A stretch of 64,000 bases of DNA, taken from assembly GCF_019175385.1 (NCBI RefSeq), contig NC_083341.1, positions 63,583,800-63,647,799 on the forward strand, written 5' to 3'. The stretch comes from Lycium barbarum (lineage: Eukaryota; Streptophyta; Magnoliopsida; Solanales; Solanaceae). Below, one piece after another: positions 21,533-33,500 of the stretch. The translations under genes were made by a program, and so were the position numbers. The notes beneath the pieces are model-generated. The model worked only from the letters and a program-made list of their open reading frames with translations. It did not search any database and was not told where the DNA came from. Within the stretch, counting starts at the first letter, position 1. Each line of letters starts with the position of its first letter.

Positions 21533-22633
21533 GGGAAAAGGGTCAAATATACCCCTTTACTTTAGTTTAATAGTTAAATATACCCTCCGTTAGTTAAATT
21601 TGACAAATATACCCTTTTCGTCAGTCAAAGTAGATAAATATACCCTTTTCGTTAAGAAAGTACACAAATATACCCATCAGTTGACAAAATCCCCAATTCC
21701 ATAATTAATTATCCGATTTAACTTTAAAAAAAACCATGCCTGACCCGCCCCGACCCACAAATTAAATTATTTCCATTCAAATATACCCACCACCACTACA
21801 AACGACCCAACACAACCACCACCACAACTAGTAAATTCTTCATAACTATCCTTAGCCATCTTTAGGCATGTAAAAGTCTCTATTCGATTAGCCATTGTTT
21901 TAATGAACAGAAGTACAAGAGTTACACCTATCAAGCAAGGGTAACTACATCCACAAATGTATATCAGTTTATACTATGACCTTTAAGGCTTAAGCAATAG
22001 AGAAAAGAGTTAATACTGTCAGTTACTCTGTCTATAGAAGTCTATGGGATGAGTAGGAGCATCCATGGCGACAGCCTTAAATACTAATCACTAAAGGGCA
22101 ATTTTATTTTATTTTTGTTAATCCAAATGTTATCCATGAGTTGTTTTCTCCACTTCCAACTCCAAATATTACAAAAAACAACCAAATATTACTCACAGCC
22201 TACAAAAGATGAAAGATTTTTGGTGGAGGCATATTTTATTTTATTTTTATTTAGCTTTCACACATTCAGAATGTAAAGATTTTTCACATCAACTGTCAAT
22301 AGCAAGCATAAGTTTGTTACTTAAAAATTTACTGGTTGTGGTGGTGGTGGTTGTGTTAGGTCGGTTGTGGTGGTGGTGGGTATGTTTAGGTGGAAAGAAT
22401 TTAATTTGTGGGTCGGGGCGGGTCGGGCATGGTTTTTTTTAAAGTTAAATCAGATAATTAATGGTGGAATTGAGAATTTCGTCAACTGAGGGGTATATTT
22501 GTGTACTTTCTTAACGGAAGGGGTATATTTATCTACTTTGACTAACGGAAAGGGTATATTTATCTACTTTGACTAACGGAGGGTATATTTAACTATTAAA
22601 CTAAAGTAGAGGAGTATATTTGACCCTTTTCCC
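21533..22633. mobile_element. Mutator-like foldback MITE in the RPL36 retrocopy 3' UTR
   Basis: A 1,101-bp element has inverted arms of about 300 bp (21,533-21,838 and 22,328-22,633). It is flanked by a perfect 9-bp target duplication, tattattaa, at 21,524-21,532 and 22,634-22,642. Long TIRs with a 9-bp duplication are typical of Mutator-like elements. Each arm begins gggaaaagggtcaaatatac and is largely an array of an AAATATACCC-containing unit (about 30-36 bp, four to five copies). A GC-rich box (gacccgccccgaccc) follows near 21,745 and, inverted, near 22,415. No transposase is encoded. Confidence 0.92.
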
Positions 22634-22650
22634 TATTATTAACTTGTACT

Positions 22651-22664
22651 AAAAAAAAAAAAAA
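22651..22664 (+). other. Poly(A) tract, probable tail of the RPL36 retrocopy
   Basis: Fourteen A residues follow cttgtact. If the MITE is removed, they lie about 250 bases after the RPL36 stop codon, a plausible 3' UTR length. The later T run and flanks do not show an obvious retroposition target duplication. Confidence 0.6.
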
Positions 22665-22699
22665 CCTTTTTTTTTAGCGTTTATACTTTAATAAAACGT

Positions 22700-24170
22700 G
22701 TTTTGAATACTTGTATAAATTGCTTAAGTGTTGTGGGATTTGTTGGCATGATTCGAGATGAGATTCGAAGGGCTCAGGAGTGTTTCGACATCAAAGTGGC
22801 ATTTAAAAAACTGTCGGACTTTGCTGATATTTGGTGCATTATGATCACAACCCAAATGTCTGCGATCACGAAGAAGGAATCGGCGGTTGACCTCTGCGAA
22901 CGCAATAGAAGGATCAACAATCGTGATAATCAATCAGGCTAACTTACATGACATACCAGTGGTGACACATTAGCCATTTTTTATCAGTTTTGGAGAAGGG
23001 AATCTCAAACCTGAGATCCAAAAGAGTTGTGTTTATAAAGAAATGGATCTTGGGCCCAATTCAACCCAAAACCTAGCTCATGAGGGGAGGATTGTCCAAG
23101 TCCATATAAGGAGACCACTGATATTTGGCACAAATAGTTAGATTTAGTGTCATTTGCACTTTACTTCTTAGCACTTTAATCGCAGTTTTTAACGTAATTT
23201 GTTGTATATGAGCTTATGTTGGTATGCTTGTATGAATAGGTACAACAAGAACCCATGGAGGGTATTCCGAGCAGTTTTTGATTGATCCCGACGCTATGCA
23301 CATTGGTTGAATGTTGGGAAGGATGTTCCAGTACTTGAAGGTAGAATCTGACCACTGAAGGGTCTCATGCGCGGGCCATGTGTCGCACAGCCAGCGCAAA
23401 AAAACCCCATCTCGGAATCTCAGACAGGCCTTACGCTGGCCATGCGTCGCACAACCAAAACACAAAGGAGTTCATGCGCTGGCCATGAATATTGACGTTT
23501 GACAAGTATTTTAATCTTAGCAGCTTGTTCGTATGTAGTTGTTTCTTTACTTCTATGCTTAAGTGCTCGATTGTCTGCGGAACAATTGAGTTCTATTTAC
23601 TAATTGATATACGTGCTTGGGAAAGACGTTGTTAGTTTAGAGGAGTAAAGGGATTGTGATCTGATTATCCCTAAAGTTGGGCTAGGATTTGTGACTAGGA
23701 TAGGAATATACTTAGTTACCATAATCAATTACTTACCGTGCTTTTATTGCGTTCTTGATAAGACAAGACTATAGGAATATAGGACGCGAATTATCTTGAA
23801 TCCGCGAGTAGTGATTTGGAAGAATACTGCGAGATTAATAATCCGGTTAATTAGCAATTGTGAACAAAATTACTAAGGTAGAATGCTTGAATGAATCAAT
23901 AGGATTGGTAAACCAGCCACGACCCTGGAATATCTCTAAAATCTTGATAAAAGCAACTCTCAAAGACGCTCATAGCACAATTCTAGTTTACATTGCTAGT
24001 TATTTAGTTTTCAGCATTAAGTTACAAACCAAACAAAGCTCTTATTCATTACTTGCGTATTTAGTAGCAATAGTTTATTTTCGTGAAAGTATTGGTTATA
24101 AGTCTCTGCGGGTTCGACATCCAATTTTATATAATCACTATATTACTTGTACGACCACGAACACTTGCAT
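22700..24170 (+). mobile_element. LTR-like segment, plus orientation (family E)
   Basis: The right end (gcgggttcgacatccaa, then ctatattacttgtacgacc, then gcatgtgcatttgg) is the inverse of the left end of the segment at 10,595-11,690. CpG-rich word patches lie at about 22,850-22,930 (gcgatcacgaagaagg) and 23,365-23,485 (gcgcgggccatgtgtcgcac, and again gctggccatgcgtcgcac). A short repeat (23,031-23,135) sits inside. No gag or pol motif is seen. The left limit and internal completeness are uncertain. Confidence 0.5.
23031..23135 (+). repeat. Dispersed repeat R1, copy a (TRIM- or SINE-like)
   Basis: Contains aaagaaatggatcttggg, ctagctcatgaggggagg and tccatataaggagacc. Three further copies are at 24,333-24,465, 36,745-36,915 and, inverted, 59,005-59,125. 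Confidence 0.75.
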
Positions 24171-24199
24171 GTGCATTTGGACGCTACAGCCACCCAACC

Positions 24200-24465
24200 C
24201 TTTTTTAACCAATGTAGGACTCTACAACACCTTACCTCACACCCAGGGCAGGACATCTGTTGTGTTGGAAATTTAATTTGGGGGCCCATTATCTGTATGC
24301 AATAACTGGGATAGGTCCTGCTCTGATACTATGTAAAGAAATCGATCTTGGGCATAACTCAACCCCAAAAGCTAGCTCGTGAGGGGAGGATTCTGCAAGT
24401 CCATATAAGAAGAGCACCCATCTCTTTTCTATCTGTGTAGGACTCTTCACCATTGTTTCAACCCA
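24200..24465. repeat. Dispersed repeat R1, copy b
   Basis: The part 24,333-24,465 repeats the tgtaaagaaat...gatcttggg, gctagctcgtgaggggagg and tccatataag blocks and ends with a gtgtaggactcttcacc-like phrase. The part 24,200-24,290 (aatgtaggactctacaacac, acacccagggcagg) matches the downstream portion of copy c. It looks like a rearranged or tandem second copy. Confidence 0.65.
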
Positions 24466-24654
24466 ATAATTCAAGGTAATGAATCCCTACATTAGTCTTG
24501 AGTTTATACTTAATTTCCATAGGATTTGAGGCATGAAAATATGTGATTTAAGAGACTAAATTTTGTAGTTCTTACCTAAGACCTAAAAGAGGAAAAATGA
24601 TCAATGAGATTACTAATCAATATAAAAAAGAAACTGTCTATCATCCAATGCTGG
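24466..24654. other. AT-rich noncoding flank of the LINE fragment
   Basis: No gene or repeat with clear limits is recognised. Confidence 0.4.
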
Positions 24655-25126
24655 CCTCTAGGAGAAGATTACTGCTAGTCCTCCAGGTTGCTTTCATATG
24701 TTGGTAGATTGCAGCAGATCAAGTTAGTGTTGTTTGGGGTACTGTCATATTGGGCCCAAATTTTCCTACTGCCTAAAATGGTGATAAATATGATTGAATC
24801 GTTGTGTAGATCATTTCTTTGGACTGAGGCATCTTCAATCTCTGAGAAGGCCCTGGTTGCTTAGGAAAGAGTTTGTATGCCACAAGCAGCAAGAGGATTG
24901 AATGTTGTAAACCTCTGTTTGTGGAACAAGGCAGCTGTCACAAAACAGGTATGGGCTATTGCAATAAAAAGGACCGCCTTTGGATCAGATGGCTACATAA
25001 TTTTTACATAAAGCAAAAAGATTTAGAAGTGCTTCCTATACCTAAGACTGTAGCTTGGGTTGTTAGAAATATATTGGGAACTAGGGAGCTAATTCTTGGT
25101 CTTCAAGGTATTTCAAGTGATCTCAT
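24655..25126 (+). pseudogene. LINE reverse-transcriptase ORF2 C-terminal fragment, part 1
   Basis: The translation carries the characteristic post-RT segment of plant L1-type ORF2: a FLW-containing phrase (RSFLWT), then KALVA-ERVCMPQAARGLNVVN, and WAIAIKKDRLWIRWLHNFYIK. Several codons are stops and the frame shifts, so the copy is dead. It is cut at 25,126 by insertion of the gypsy element, with the duplication ctcat at 25,122-25,126. The remainder resumes at 36,114. The endonuclease and RT core lie outside this fragment and are missing. Confidence 0.85.
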
Positions 25127-25347
25127 TGTTACACTCCTCGCTCTCGTAGTAGTAGAACCTATGGTTTCCTAGTCGGGTATGCCCTTGGAATTGAGATTCG
25201 TGTCAGAGTTTTGGGGATAGAAAGTGCCTTACCCTATGTACAAGGGTACCAGCAGATATTCCTGGCAATTTATAGAGTTAGAAGTTGAACGAATCGAATC
25301 GACGCGATCGGAACTGAATCAGAAAAATCTGCAGACATCAGTCATCG

Positions 25348-25530
25348 TTGACGGGTCGTCGACATGGTAAACGGACAGTCGATGTGCGGCGTCGACAGGG
25401 TCCCGCAGCCTTGCATCTGCAGGCGCAGGTCGACGGAGCAAGTCGACGGACCGTCGACACGTCGATGAGCCGTCGACCCGCTCGTCGAACCGGACCTCTG
25501 TAGCTTTTTTGGCTTCCAAGTATAAATATA
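25348..25530 (+). promoter_or_regulatory. LTR promoter: GTCGAC palindrome cluster followed by TATA box
   Basis: A perfect 17-nt palindrome, gtcgacggaccgtcgac, lies at 25,442-25,458. Related half-sites (gtcgac, cgtcgac, gtcgatg) lie between 25,348 and 25,492. The TATA box tataaatata is at 25,521-25,530. Transcription of the element would start shortly downstream. Confidence 0.75.
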
Positions 25531-25910
25531 AGAGCCACGACCTTATTTATCATTTTTCCTCCATTCCAAATCAGAAAAACCCTAATATATTCTCTCCCAA
25601 TATTTTCCATCATATTAGTAAAGATTTGACAAGGCCCCGACCCCATAAACCCGAGCTTGTGAAGAAGAAGGTTGCTTCTAGGGTTTCTTCAAGGTTGTGA
25701 AGCTTAGAGAGTTGAAGTTGAAGTGATTCTTGGGATTTTTGACCCCTCAAGGTATGTAAATGATTTCTACCCTTGTATTTGAGTTTTTATCAAGAGTTTT
25801 AGTGATTTAAGTAAAGAGAAGGTATTTGTGAGAGTGGTAAGCTGATGAAGGACAAGATAGTGACTTGGGGTTATTTTAAGATGATTGGAAATGGATTTAA
25901 GTATATTTTG

Positions 25911-25944
<34 letters not shown>

Positions 25945-26436
25945 TGTCATCATGTTGTGGGTATTGTGGTTGATGTTGGATCGAATGAGAAGTTGAAGAG
26001 TTGTTAAACATATAAGGAAAATGTTGCCCATAAATTGTCAAGCTCTATTCGCGTTTAAAATGATTAGTAAGCAAGGTAAATAGTCTAATTGAGGCCTATA
26101 TTATCTTAATTGTAGACTTGCAAATTCGAGAGGTAAAAGTTAGATGATTGAGTATACTTCGAGGAATGTTAAGGCTATCCCTTCTTTCCTTTGGCATGAT
26201 CCTATGGTATGATCCAACAAGCAAGTAAGAGAGCTTCCATATTATTCTACTCTTAGAATCATTAGAAGTATTTCAGTCTTTGATGTTCATGTACCCCGTT
26301 TATGAGTGATCCTTTTGTTCATGGGTCGAGTCTTATGTAGCTAGTTCTATGCATACAGTTGATTCATGCATTACATTCATTATATATTTATGTACATTGA
26401 CCCATGACTAGAAGACGTTATATACGCGAATATTAT

Positions 26437-26442
<6 letters not shown>

Positions 26443-26505
<63 letters not shown>

Positions 26506-26518
26506 GGGGGGGGGGGGG
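26443..26518. repeat. TA-GT-G compound microsatellite in the 5' LTR
   Basis: About 25 TA units run into GT repeats and then a G run. The corresponding site in the 3' LTR (about 35,150-35,200) is much shorter in TA but has a similar G run. Confidence 0.9.
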
Positions 26519-27422
26519 TATGAGAAGGGAGATAGGCGTTATATACGCATTACCGCCTGATCAGTTGGTGCACATTGATGATGATATTGATTATGGCAGT
26601 AGAGGAGCCGATATGATATGATGAGATGCCATAGATGCTTTACAGGCGTTATACACGCACATATATCAGGCGTTATGTACGTACATATATCAGGCGTTAT
26701 ATACGCACATACACATATATAGATGTATGAACCTTATTGATAGGCATGAGCATGCATATTATATGCCCACAAAGGCATTGTCAGTTATACAGATTTAGGT
26801 AGATACTAGTTGATACAAGTACATGCAGTTAGTCATTTCAGTTTATGAGTTCAGATCTTATCCATGATTCTTATGTATATATGTTGTTCTGATGCCTTAC
26901 ATACTCGGTACATTATCCGTACTGACTCCCCATTGCTCAGGGGGCTGCGTTCATGCCCGCAGGTACAGGTAGACAGACAGGTGGTCCAACTCAGTAGGAC
27001 CTCTAGATCTAGCAGTGGTCAGCACACTCCATTTGATCCAGAGCTGCAGTCAATTTTGGTATGCCACCCTTTTGAGATGTGTATGCATACGGGCATGACG
27101 GGGCCCTATCCCATCCTTTCTACAGCTTTCATTCCAGTAGATGTCTGTAGACAGTTGTATGTAGTAGTCAGATGATGTAGCCTTATCGGCTTCTATTCTT
27201 TTGTGTACAGTATATGTAGCAGCCTAGCTGGCTTGCACTGTTTTGCCGCATGTTGTGTATATATGCAGATTGTACAGAGTTTTGATGTTTCCCTTTTATG
27301 AGATCCGTTTATGCCATTATGGGCCTTTGATGTTTAGTAAGATTCAGATATGAGTATAGGGGTGTTTGGTCGCTAGAGGTCAGACGCTCGTCACGACTCA
27401 TCGATTTGGGTCGTGACAGAAG

Positions 27423-27434
27423 TGGTATCAGAGC
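27423..27434 (+). promoter_or_regulatory. Primer-binding site (initiator tRNA-Met type) of element 1
   Basis: The sequence tggtatcagagc lies 4 bases after the 5' LTR end. It is complementary to the 3' end of plant initiator tRNA-Met and is where minus-strand DNA synthesis starts. Confidence 0.9.
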
Positions 27435-27620
27435 AGTTCCGTCCTAGGGTTGTCTACAGACCGTGTCTAGTAGAGTCTTGTTTATGGGTGTGTTGTGCAC
27501 CATACTTATAAACAGAAGGCTGCAGGACATTTAGGATGATGTCATTCTTTCTCTCTTAGATTGTGCGATAGAGCCATGTGTTAAGCGTTCGCTTTCTGAT
27601 AAATTGTTCTGATTTCAGCG

Positions 27621-28953
27621 ATGCCCCGCAAGAAAACTACAGCTGCCCAGAAGGGCAAGAGAGGGGCCGGTGAGGCCACTAGCCGTACTTGGCAGGCCAC
27701 GAAGGCCCAGGATGAGATTCAGAGTGAGGGGCCGTCTGAGACATCACATACCCTGCCTCCAGCACCTGCCCCAGTTCCTCAGCAGGATGCACAGGACCAG
27801 GATGTGCGGGATGCTGTACGGTTGTTGACCAGATTAGTAGCAGCCCGGGCTCAGCGATAGGGAGTTGGTGTTGACCAGACAGACAGGGCCGGTAGTTCGA
27901 GGGTTAAGATCTTCCTTCGGTTAGGTCCTCCCGAGTTTTCGGTGGTAAAGCAAAATATGGACCCCCGGGATTTCATTGATGGTATACAAAGGACCTTGAG
28001 GGTTATGCATGCGGATGAGATTGAGTCGGTGGAGTTGGCTTCATATAGACTCCGGGATATTGCGATACAGTGGTATCAGGCATGGGAGTTATCTAGGGGA
28101 GAAAATGCCCCTCCAGCTGTGTGGCGAGAGTTCTCAGATGCTTTTTTTTGCCATTATTTACCTCCAGAGGTCCGACGGGCCTGAGTAGACAGGTTCCTAC
28201 GTATTGAGCAGGGCAGTATGAATGTTCAAGAGTATTGTGTACACTTCGATTCCTTGGCTAGATATGCCCCAGCCATGGCGACTGAGATGGAGGATAGAGT
28301 TCATCGCTTCGTGGCTGGTCTAGGGCCACACTTGGTAGATGAGTGTACGACTGCTACAGCCAGACATAGATATCTCCCGTATACAAGCGTATGCACAAAA
28401 TTTGGAGGATCGTAAACGCCAACGGAGGATAGAGAGTGAGCGTGAACGAGGCCGTAGTAAGAGGGATAGATCTTTTGATATGGTTGGTGAGTTCAGGGGA
28501 GGACAGAGACAGCAGCATTCCAGATATTCTTATCAGCCGGCAGGGAGTGCACCTCCACGGTTTTCAGGTCCGAGGTTTGACTGGTCTTCTTATTCCGGAG
28601 CTGGCCAGAGTTCTAAAGCGTCAGGCTCTCAGTACCGACTAGAGTCAGGACAGATGAGGCCCCCTTTGCCGCGGTGTACCCAGTGTGGCAAGTTACATGC
28701 AGATCAGTGTCGGATGGCCAGATGGTTGCTATGCTTGTGGGCAGTCAGGCCACAGAATGAGGGAGTGCCCGATAGGGGTTGGTACAGGTCTGGTTCAGCC
28801 TATAGGGTCTATGGCTAACTCTTCTTCTGCAGTGCGCCCTTCAGGGCAAGTTTTTTAGACACCAGTAGGGCGAGGTAGAGGGAGGAGTGGAGCATCCAGC
28901 TCGAGCGGTCCTCAACACCACATGTATGCATTGGCTAGTAGATAGGACTGCAA
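27621..28953 (+). pseudogene. gag of gypsy element 1, broken
   Basis: The frame starts MPRKKTTAAQKGKRG at 27,621. It continues through a retrotransposon-gag domain (PRDFIDGIQRTLRVM, then FFCHYLPPEVRRA) to a zinc knuckle of CX2CX4HX4C form at 28,727-28,768. Lesions: in-frame TAG at 27,858, TGA at 28,182, and two frameshifts (about 28,330-28,400 and about 28,710). The product would be the capsid/nucleocapsid protein that packages element RNA. The gene is cut off by the solo LTR at 28,959. Confidence 0.9.
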
Positions 28954-28958
28954 GACGT

Positions 28959-30593
28959 TATCATGACCCAATCAGAGGGCCATGACGGGCACCCGGTGCT
29001 AACCCACCCGGGCACCTCTTAACGTACATACCCGGCCATATAAGCTCGGTGTTATATAATAGTCATACATACTGAGACATGTATACATAAAAGTCCGTAA
29101 GTATCATCAACATCATTGCCATCATCGTTTTTGTTACATCTATCCTTAGAGGATCAACTATCATATAAAGGAGGTACTAGTATCGTGAAAGTATCGAGGA
29201 TCATGAGCTTTGGTAATCTTAGAGATAGAATCATTTGGAAGACATTATGGAACTTATGAAAGGATATATAGCAAATGAACCATACCTTAATGAAAGTAAG
29301 GGTTAGCCTTACATACCTCTTTGTCTTCTTAACTACTTAACGTTCACCGTCGTAGCTTGAACAATCTACATTAGAAGGATACATACCATGGCTAAGCTTT
29401 AATGACACTCTTAAATTCAAACTAGAATAAATCATGATCTAATGAAAATTGGGCAGCATTTCCCCTATTTCGTCAACTTCCACCATATCACAAAACAACT
29501 ACCAAACATCCATAACACACCCACAATATCATAATCAAGTAATCACATTCCATTAAGCCTTCATAATTCATCCTTATGTTCAACTTAGTCCAACAACTGC
29601 ACACCCATTTTAGCACATTTTCAAACAATGCTTCCTTATCACCATTACTACCTTCCATAACAAGATTATATCCATATTATACCTTATCATGACTCAAGTT
29701 AGCTTACTACTCAAAAACATCATAAAAGTTACATTTAACCCTCATTTTCTACTTTCTTCTTCAACCCAAGTTCTTCAACAACTAAGAATTCATGATAACA
29801 TGAAATAAGCATGAAAAATAACTTTTTACCTCACGGGAAAGAGCTTTGGAGCAACTATCAACTTAGGTGAAAACCCTCGCCTCAATATCCAAGAATCTTT
29901 TGTGGTCTACTAGCCCTAGGAAGCCTTCTAACACATGAACACCTTGATTCTTGCCTCTTGATCTTTGTTTTCTCTTGGATTGGGGTGGAATAATCTTGGA
30001 GAAGGGTTTGGAGCTCTCAAGACTTGTGGAAAATGAAAAATGAAATAAATGACAAAGGCCATTTATTTATACAAAAACATAAAACTCAGCCTGATGGACT
30101 TGTACGGACTATTTATACAGTCCGTATAAGTGGAATGTATAACACCACCATGGGAAAGTCTATTTCTGTAAAGGTCGAGTTATACGGACCCCCCTTATAC
30201 GGACCGTATAAAGTTATACGGACCGTATAAGTGGTCATAACTCCCAGTTGTGCGAAACTTCCTCTCGTTGATTCGTTTGACTTCTAATCCTCGTGGAACC
30301 TTCTTGGCACTTACATAATACTTCATTAACCATATAATAGGCCCTATAGCATCCCCTCAAGATATTCTAAATAACCATTAGTTCAATTATAGCGAAAACC
30401 TTTCCGAACACGACTTATATTTCACTTCCTTCAACAAACTAAATTTCACATATTCTTATGACTTCAAAATCTTATGGGATGCTCATTAAGTTATCTAATA
30501 TATTCCTTAATCTGGTAAGGATTTCATAATCACCTTAAGCTCACATTAGCCTATCCACAAGGCAACAAGTCCAAAAGTTTTTGAGGTGTAACA
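28959..30593 (-). mobile_element. Solo LTR (family G) inside element 1
   Basis: A 1,635-bp LTR in minus orientation (minus strand starts TGTTACACCTCA, ends GGTCATGATA) is flanked by a perfect gacgt duplication (28,954-28,958 and 30,594-30,598). Two identical 17-nt palindromes, ttatacggaccgtataa, lie at 30,195-30,211 and 30,214-30,230. A minus-strand TATA-type box (tataaataaat) follows at 30,061-30,071. No internal region remains, so it formed by LTR-LTR recombination after insertion. Confidence 0.95.
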
Positions 30594-30598
30594 GACGT

Positions 30599-33500
30599 CT
30601 CCTGATGTTGTTACAGATATATTATCAGTTTTCTCCTATGATGTTTATGCACTAATTGATCCAGGTTCAACTTTATCATATGTTACGCCCTTTGTTGCCG
30701 GCAAGTTTGGGATAGAGCCCGAGCTGATTAAACCTTTTGAGGTGTCTGCGCCAGTTGGTGATCCGGTTATAGCTAGGCGAGTATACCGAGACTGTGTTGT
30801 TATAGTTTGTGACTGCCACACCGTAGCATATTTGATTGAGTTAGATATTATTGATTTTGATGTTATTATAGGCATGGACTTGTTGGCTTCTTGTTATGCT
30901 AATGTTGATTGTAGAGAAAAGATGGTTCGATTCCAGTTTCCAGGCGAGCCAGTCCTAGAGCAGAAGGGCAATGCTGCCTCGCCTAGAGGTAGGTTTATTT
31001 CCTACCTTAAGGCAGAGAAGATGATCAGAAAAGGGTATATTTTTCACCTAGTTCGAGTTCAAGATGTGCAAGCAGAGTCGCCAACTCTTCAGTCTGTTCC
31101 TGTGTTTAATGTGTTCCCAGAAGTGTTTCCAGATGAGCTTCCAGGCATTCCCCCAGAGAGGGAGATTGATTTCACTATTGACCTATTGCCAGGCACTCAG
31201 CCAATATCTATCCCTCCTTATAGGATGGCACCTGTGGAGTTGAAAGAATTGAAGGAGCAATTGAAGGATTTGCTCGAGAAAGGTTTTATTAGGCCCAGTA
31301 CATCGCCGTGGGGAGTGCCGGTATTATTTTTAAGAAATAAGGATGGCTCCTTGCGAATGTGTATTGATCATAGACAATTGAATAAAGTGACTGTAAAGAA
31401 CAAGTATCCGCTCCCGAGGATCGATGATTTATTCGATCAGTTGCAAGAAGCTAAATATTTCTTGAAGATAGACTTGAGATCAGGATATCACCAGGTCAGG
31501 GTAAAGAAAGAGGACATTCCGAAGACGGCATTCCGGACTAGATATGGCCACAATGAGTTTCGTGTTATGTCGTTCGGGCTAACTAATGCCCCAGCTGTAT
31601 TCATGGATTTAATGAATCGTGTACTTAGGACATTTCTAGATTTGTTCGTGATTGAGTTCATAGATGATATTCTGGTTTATTCGCCGTCAGAGGCTGATCA
31701 TGTAGAACATCTATGGACAGTGCTTGGAATTCTTCGAGGTAAAGAGTGGTAGGCTAAGTTTTCTAAGTGTAAGTTCTGGTTGAACTCTGTGGCTTTTCTG
31801 GGTCACATTATTTCGGAGGAAGGCATTAGAGTGGATGCCCAAAAGATTGAGGCTGTGAAGAATTGGCCAAGGCCCACGGCACCAACAGAGATACGTAGTT
31901 TCTTGGGCTTGGCATGTTATTATAGAAGGTTTGTAGAAGGATTTTCCTCTCTTTCAGCCCCATTGACTAAATTGACTCAGAAATTAGCTAGGTTCCAATG
32001 GACAGATGCTTGTGAGCAGAGTTTTTAGACATTGAAGGATAAGTTGACTTCAGCACCAATTTTGACTCTTCCAGAAGGAGCAGATGGCTATGTGGTATAT
32101 TGTGATGCTTCAGGTGTTGGATTGGGCTGTGTGTTGATGCAGCACGGTAAGGTTATTTCTTATGCTTCTAGACAGTTGAAGAAGCACGAGAATAATTATC
32201 CAACCCATGATCTTGAGTTAGCGGAAATGATTCATGCCTTGAAGATATGGAGGCACTACTTATACGGTGTCCATGTTGATATCTATACTGATCATAAGAG
32301 TCGCCAGTACATCTTTAAGCAGAAGGACTTGAACTTGCGTCAGAGGTGATGGTTAGAGTTGTTAAAAGACTATGATTTGGATATTCTGTACCATCTCGGG
32401 AAAGCTAATATAGTAGTCGATGCCCTCAGTCGTAAATCTATAGGTAGCTTGTCATACGTGCCGCCACAGAGAAGAGAAATGGTCCGTGAGGTTCATCGAT
32501 TAGCTAGCCTCGGAGTTCGATTGATAGATTCAGGTGATGCAGGAGTTACTATTCAAGACACAACAGTGTCATCTTTGGTAGTAGAGATAAAGGAGCGTCA
32601 GTACGAGGATCCTATTTTAGTTCATTACCGAGATACAACGCCTCAGAAAGAAAAGACTCCCTTTGTGATTATAGGTGATGGAGTACTCAGGTATCGAGGC
32701 AGATTATGTGTCCCTAATGTTACAGGGCTCCGTCGGCAGGTTATGGGGGAGGCACATTACTCCCGCTATTCTATTCATCGTGGCTCAGCAAAGATATACC
32801 ATGATCTCAAAGAAGTTTAGTGGTGGGATGGTATGAAGAGAGATATAGCATAATTTGTTGCTTAGTGTCCAAATTGTCAGCAGGTCAAAATAGAGCACCA
32901 GAAGCCCGGAGGTCTATTTCAGTCTATGGAAATTCTGACATGGAAGTGGGAGGTAATTAATATAGACTTTATTACAAGGTTGCCCCGTACTCAGCGGAAG
33001 TGTGATTCGATATGAGTCATAGTTGATAGGTTTACAAAGTCAACTCACTTTTTGCTTGTCAGAACTACTTATGCAGCCGAGGATTATGCAAAGCTTGATC
33101 TTAAGGAGATTTTACAACTTCATGGTGTTCCTACAATCATTATTTCAGATAGGGGAGCACAGTTCACAGCTAAATTTTGGAAGTCTTTTCAGCAGGGATT
33201 GGGGACACAGCTGAGTCTTAGTACTGCATTTCATCCACAGACAGATGGACAAGCTGAGCGTACTATACAAACACTTTAGGATATACTTAGATCTTATGTA
33301 CTTGACTTTTACGGCAGTTGGGATGATCATTTGCCTCTTATCGAGTTTGCATATAACAACAGTTACCATTCCAGTATTCAGATGGCTCCTTATGAGGCCT
33401 TATATGGGCGGAGATGTAGATCGCCCATAGGATGGTTTGATGTTGGGGAGAATTAGTTAGTAGGCCCAGACTTAATTCAGCAAGAAGTTGATAAAGTGAA

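Larger units (their letters stand above)
25127..27418 (+). repeat. 5' LTR of gypsy element 1
   Basis: Runs from TGTTACAC to GGTCGTGACA, 2,292 bp. It contains a palindrome cluster and TATA box (25,348-25,530), a TA/GT/G compound microsatellite (26,443-26,518) and 24-bp tandem units beginning ggcgttatacacgcac (26,643-26,712). The 3' LTR differs by roughly 8 percent in the first 250 bases (my rough count) and lacks an internal segment of over 300 bp. Confidence 0.95.

Noticed and set aside
23031..23135. Cassandra-type TRIM carrying 5S rRNA
   Set aside because: I looked for the 5S internal control region in the R1 copies and did not find it.
27423..27434. A tRNA-Met gene
   Set aside because: Only the 12 bases complementary to the tRNA 3' end are present, immediately after an LTR; this is a primer-binding site.
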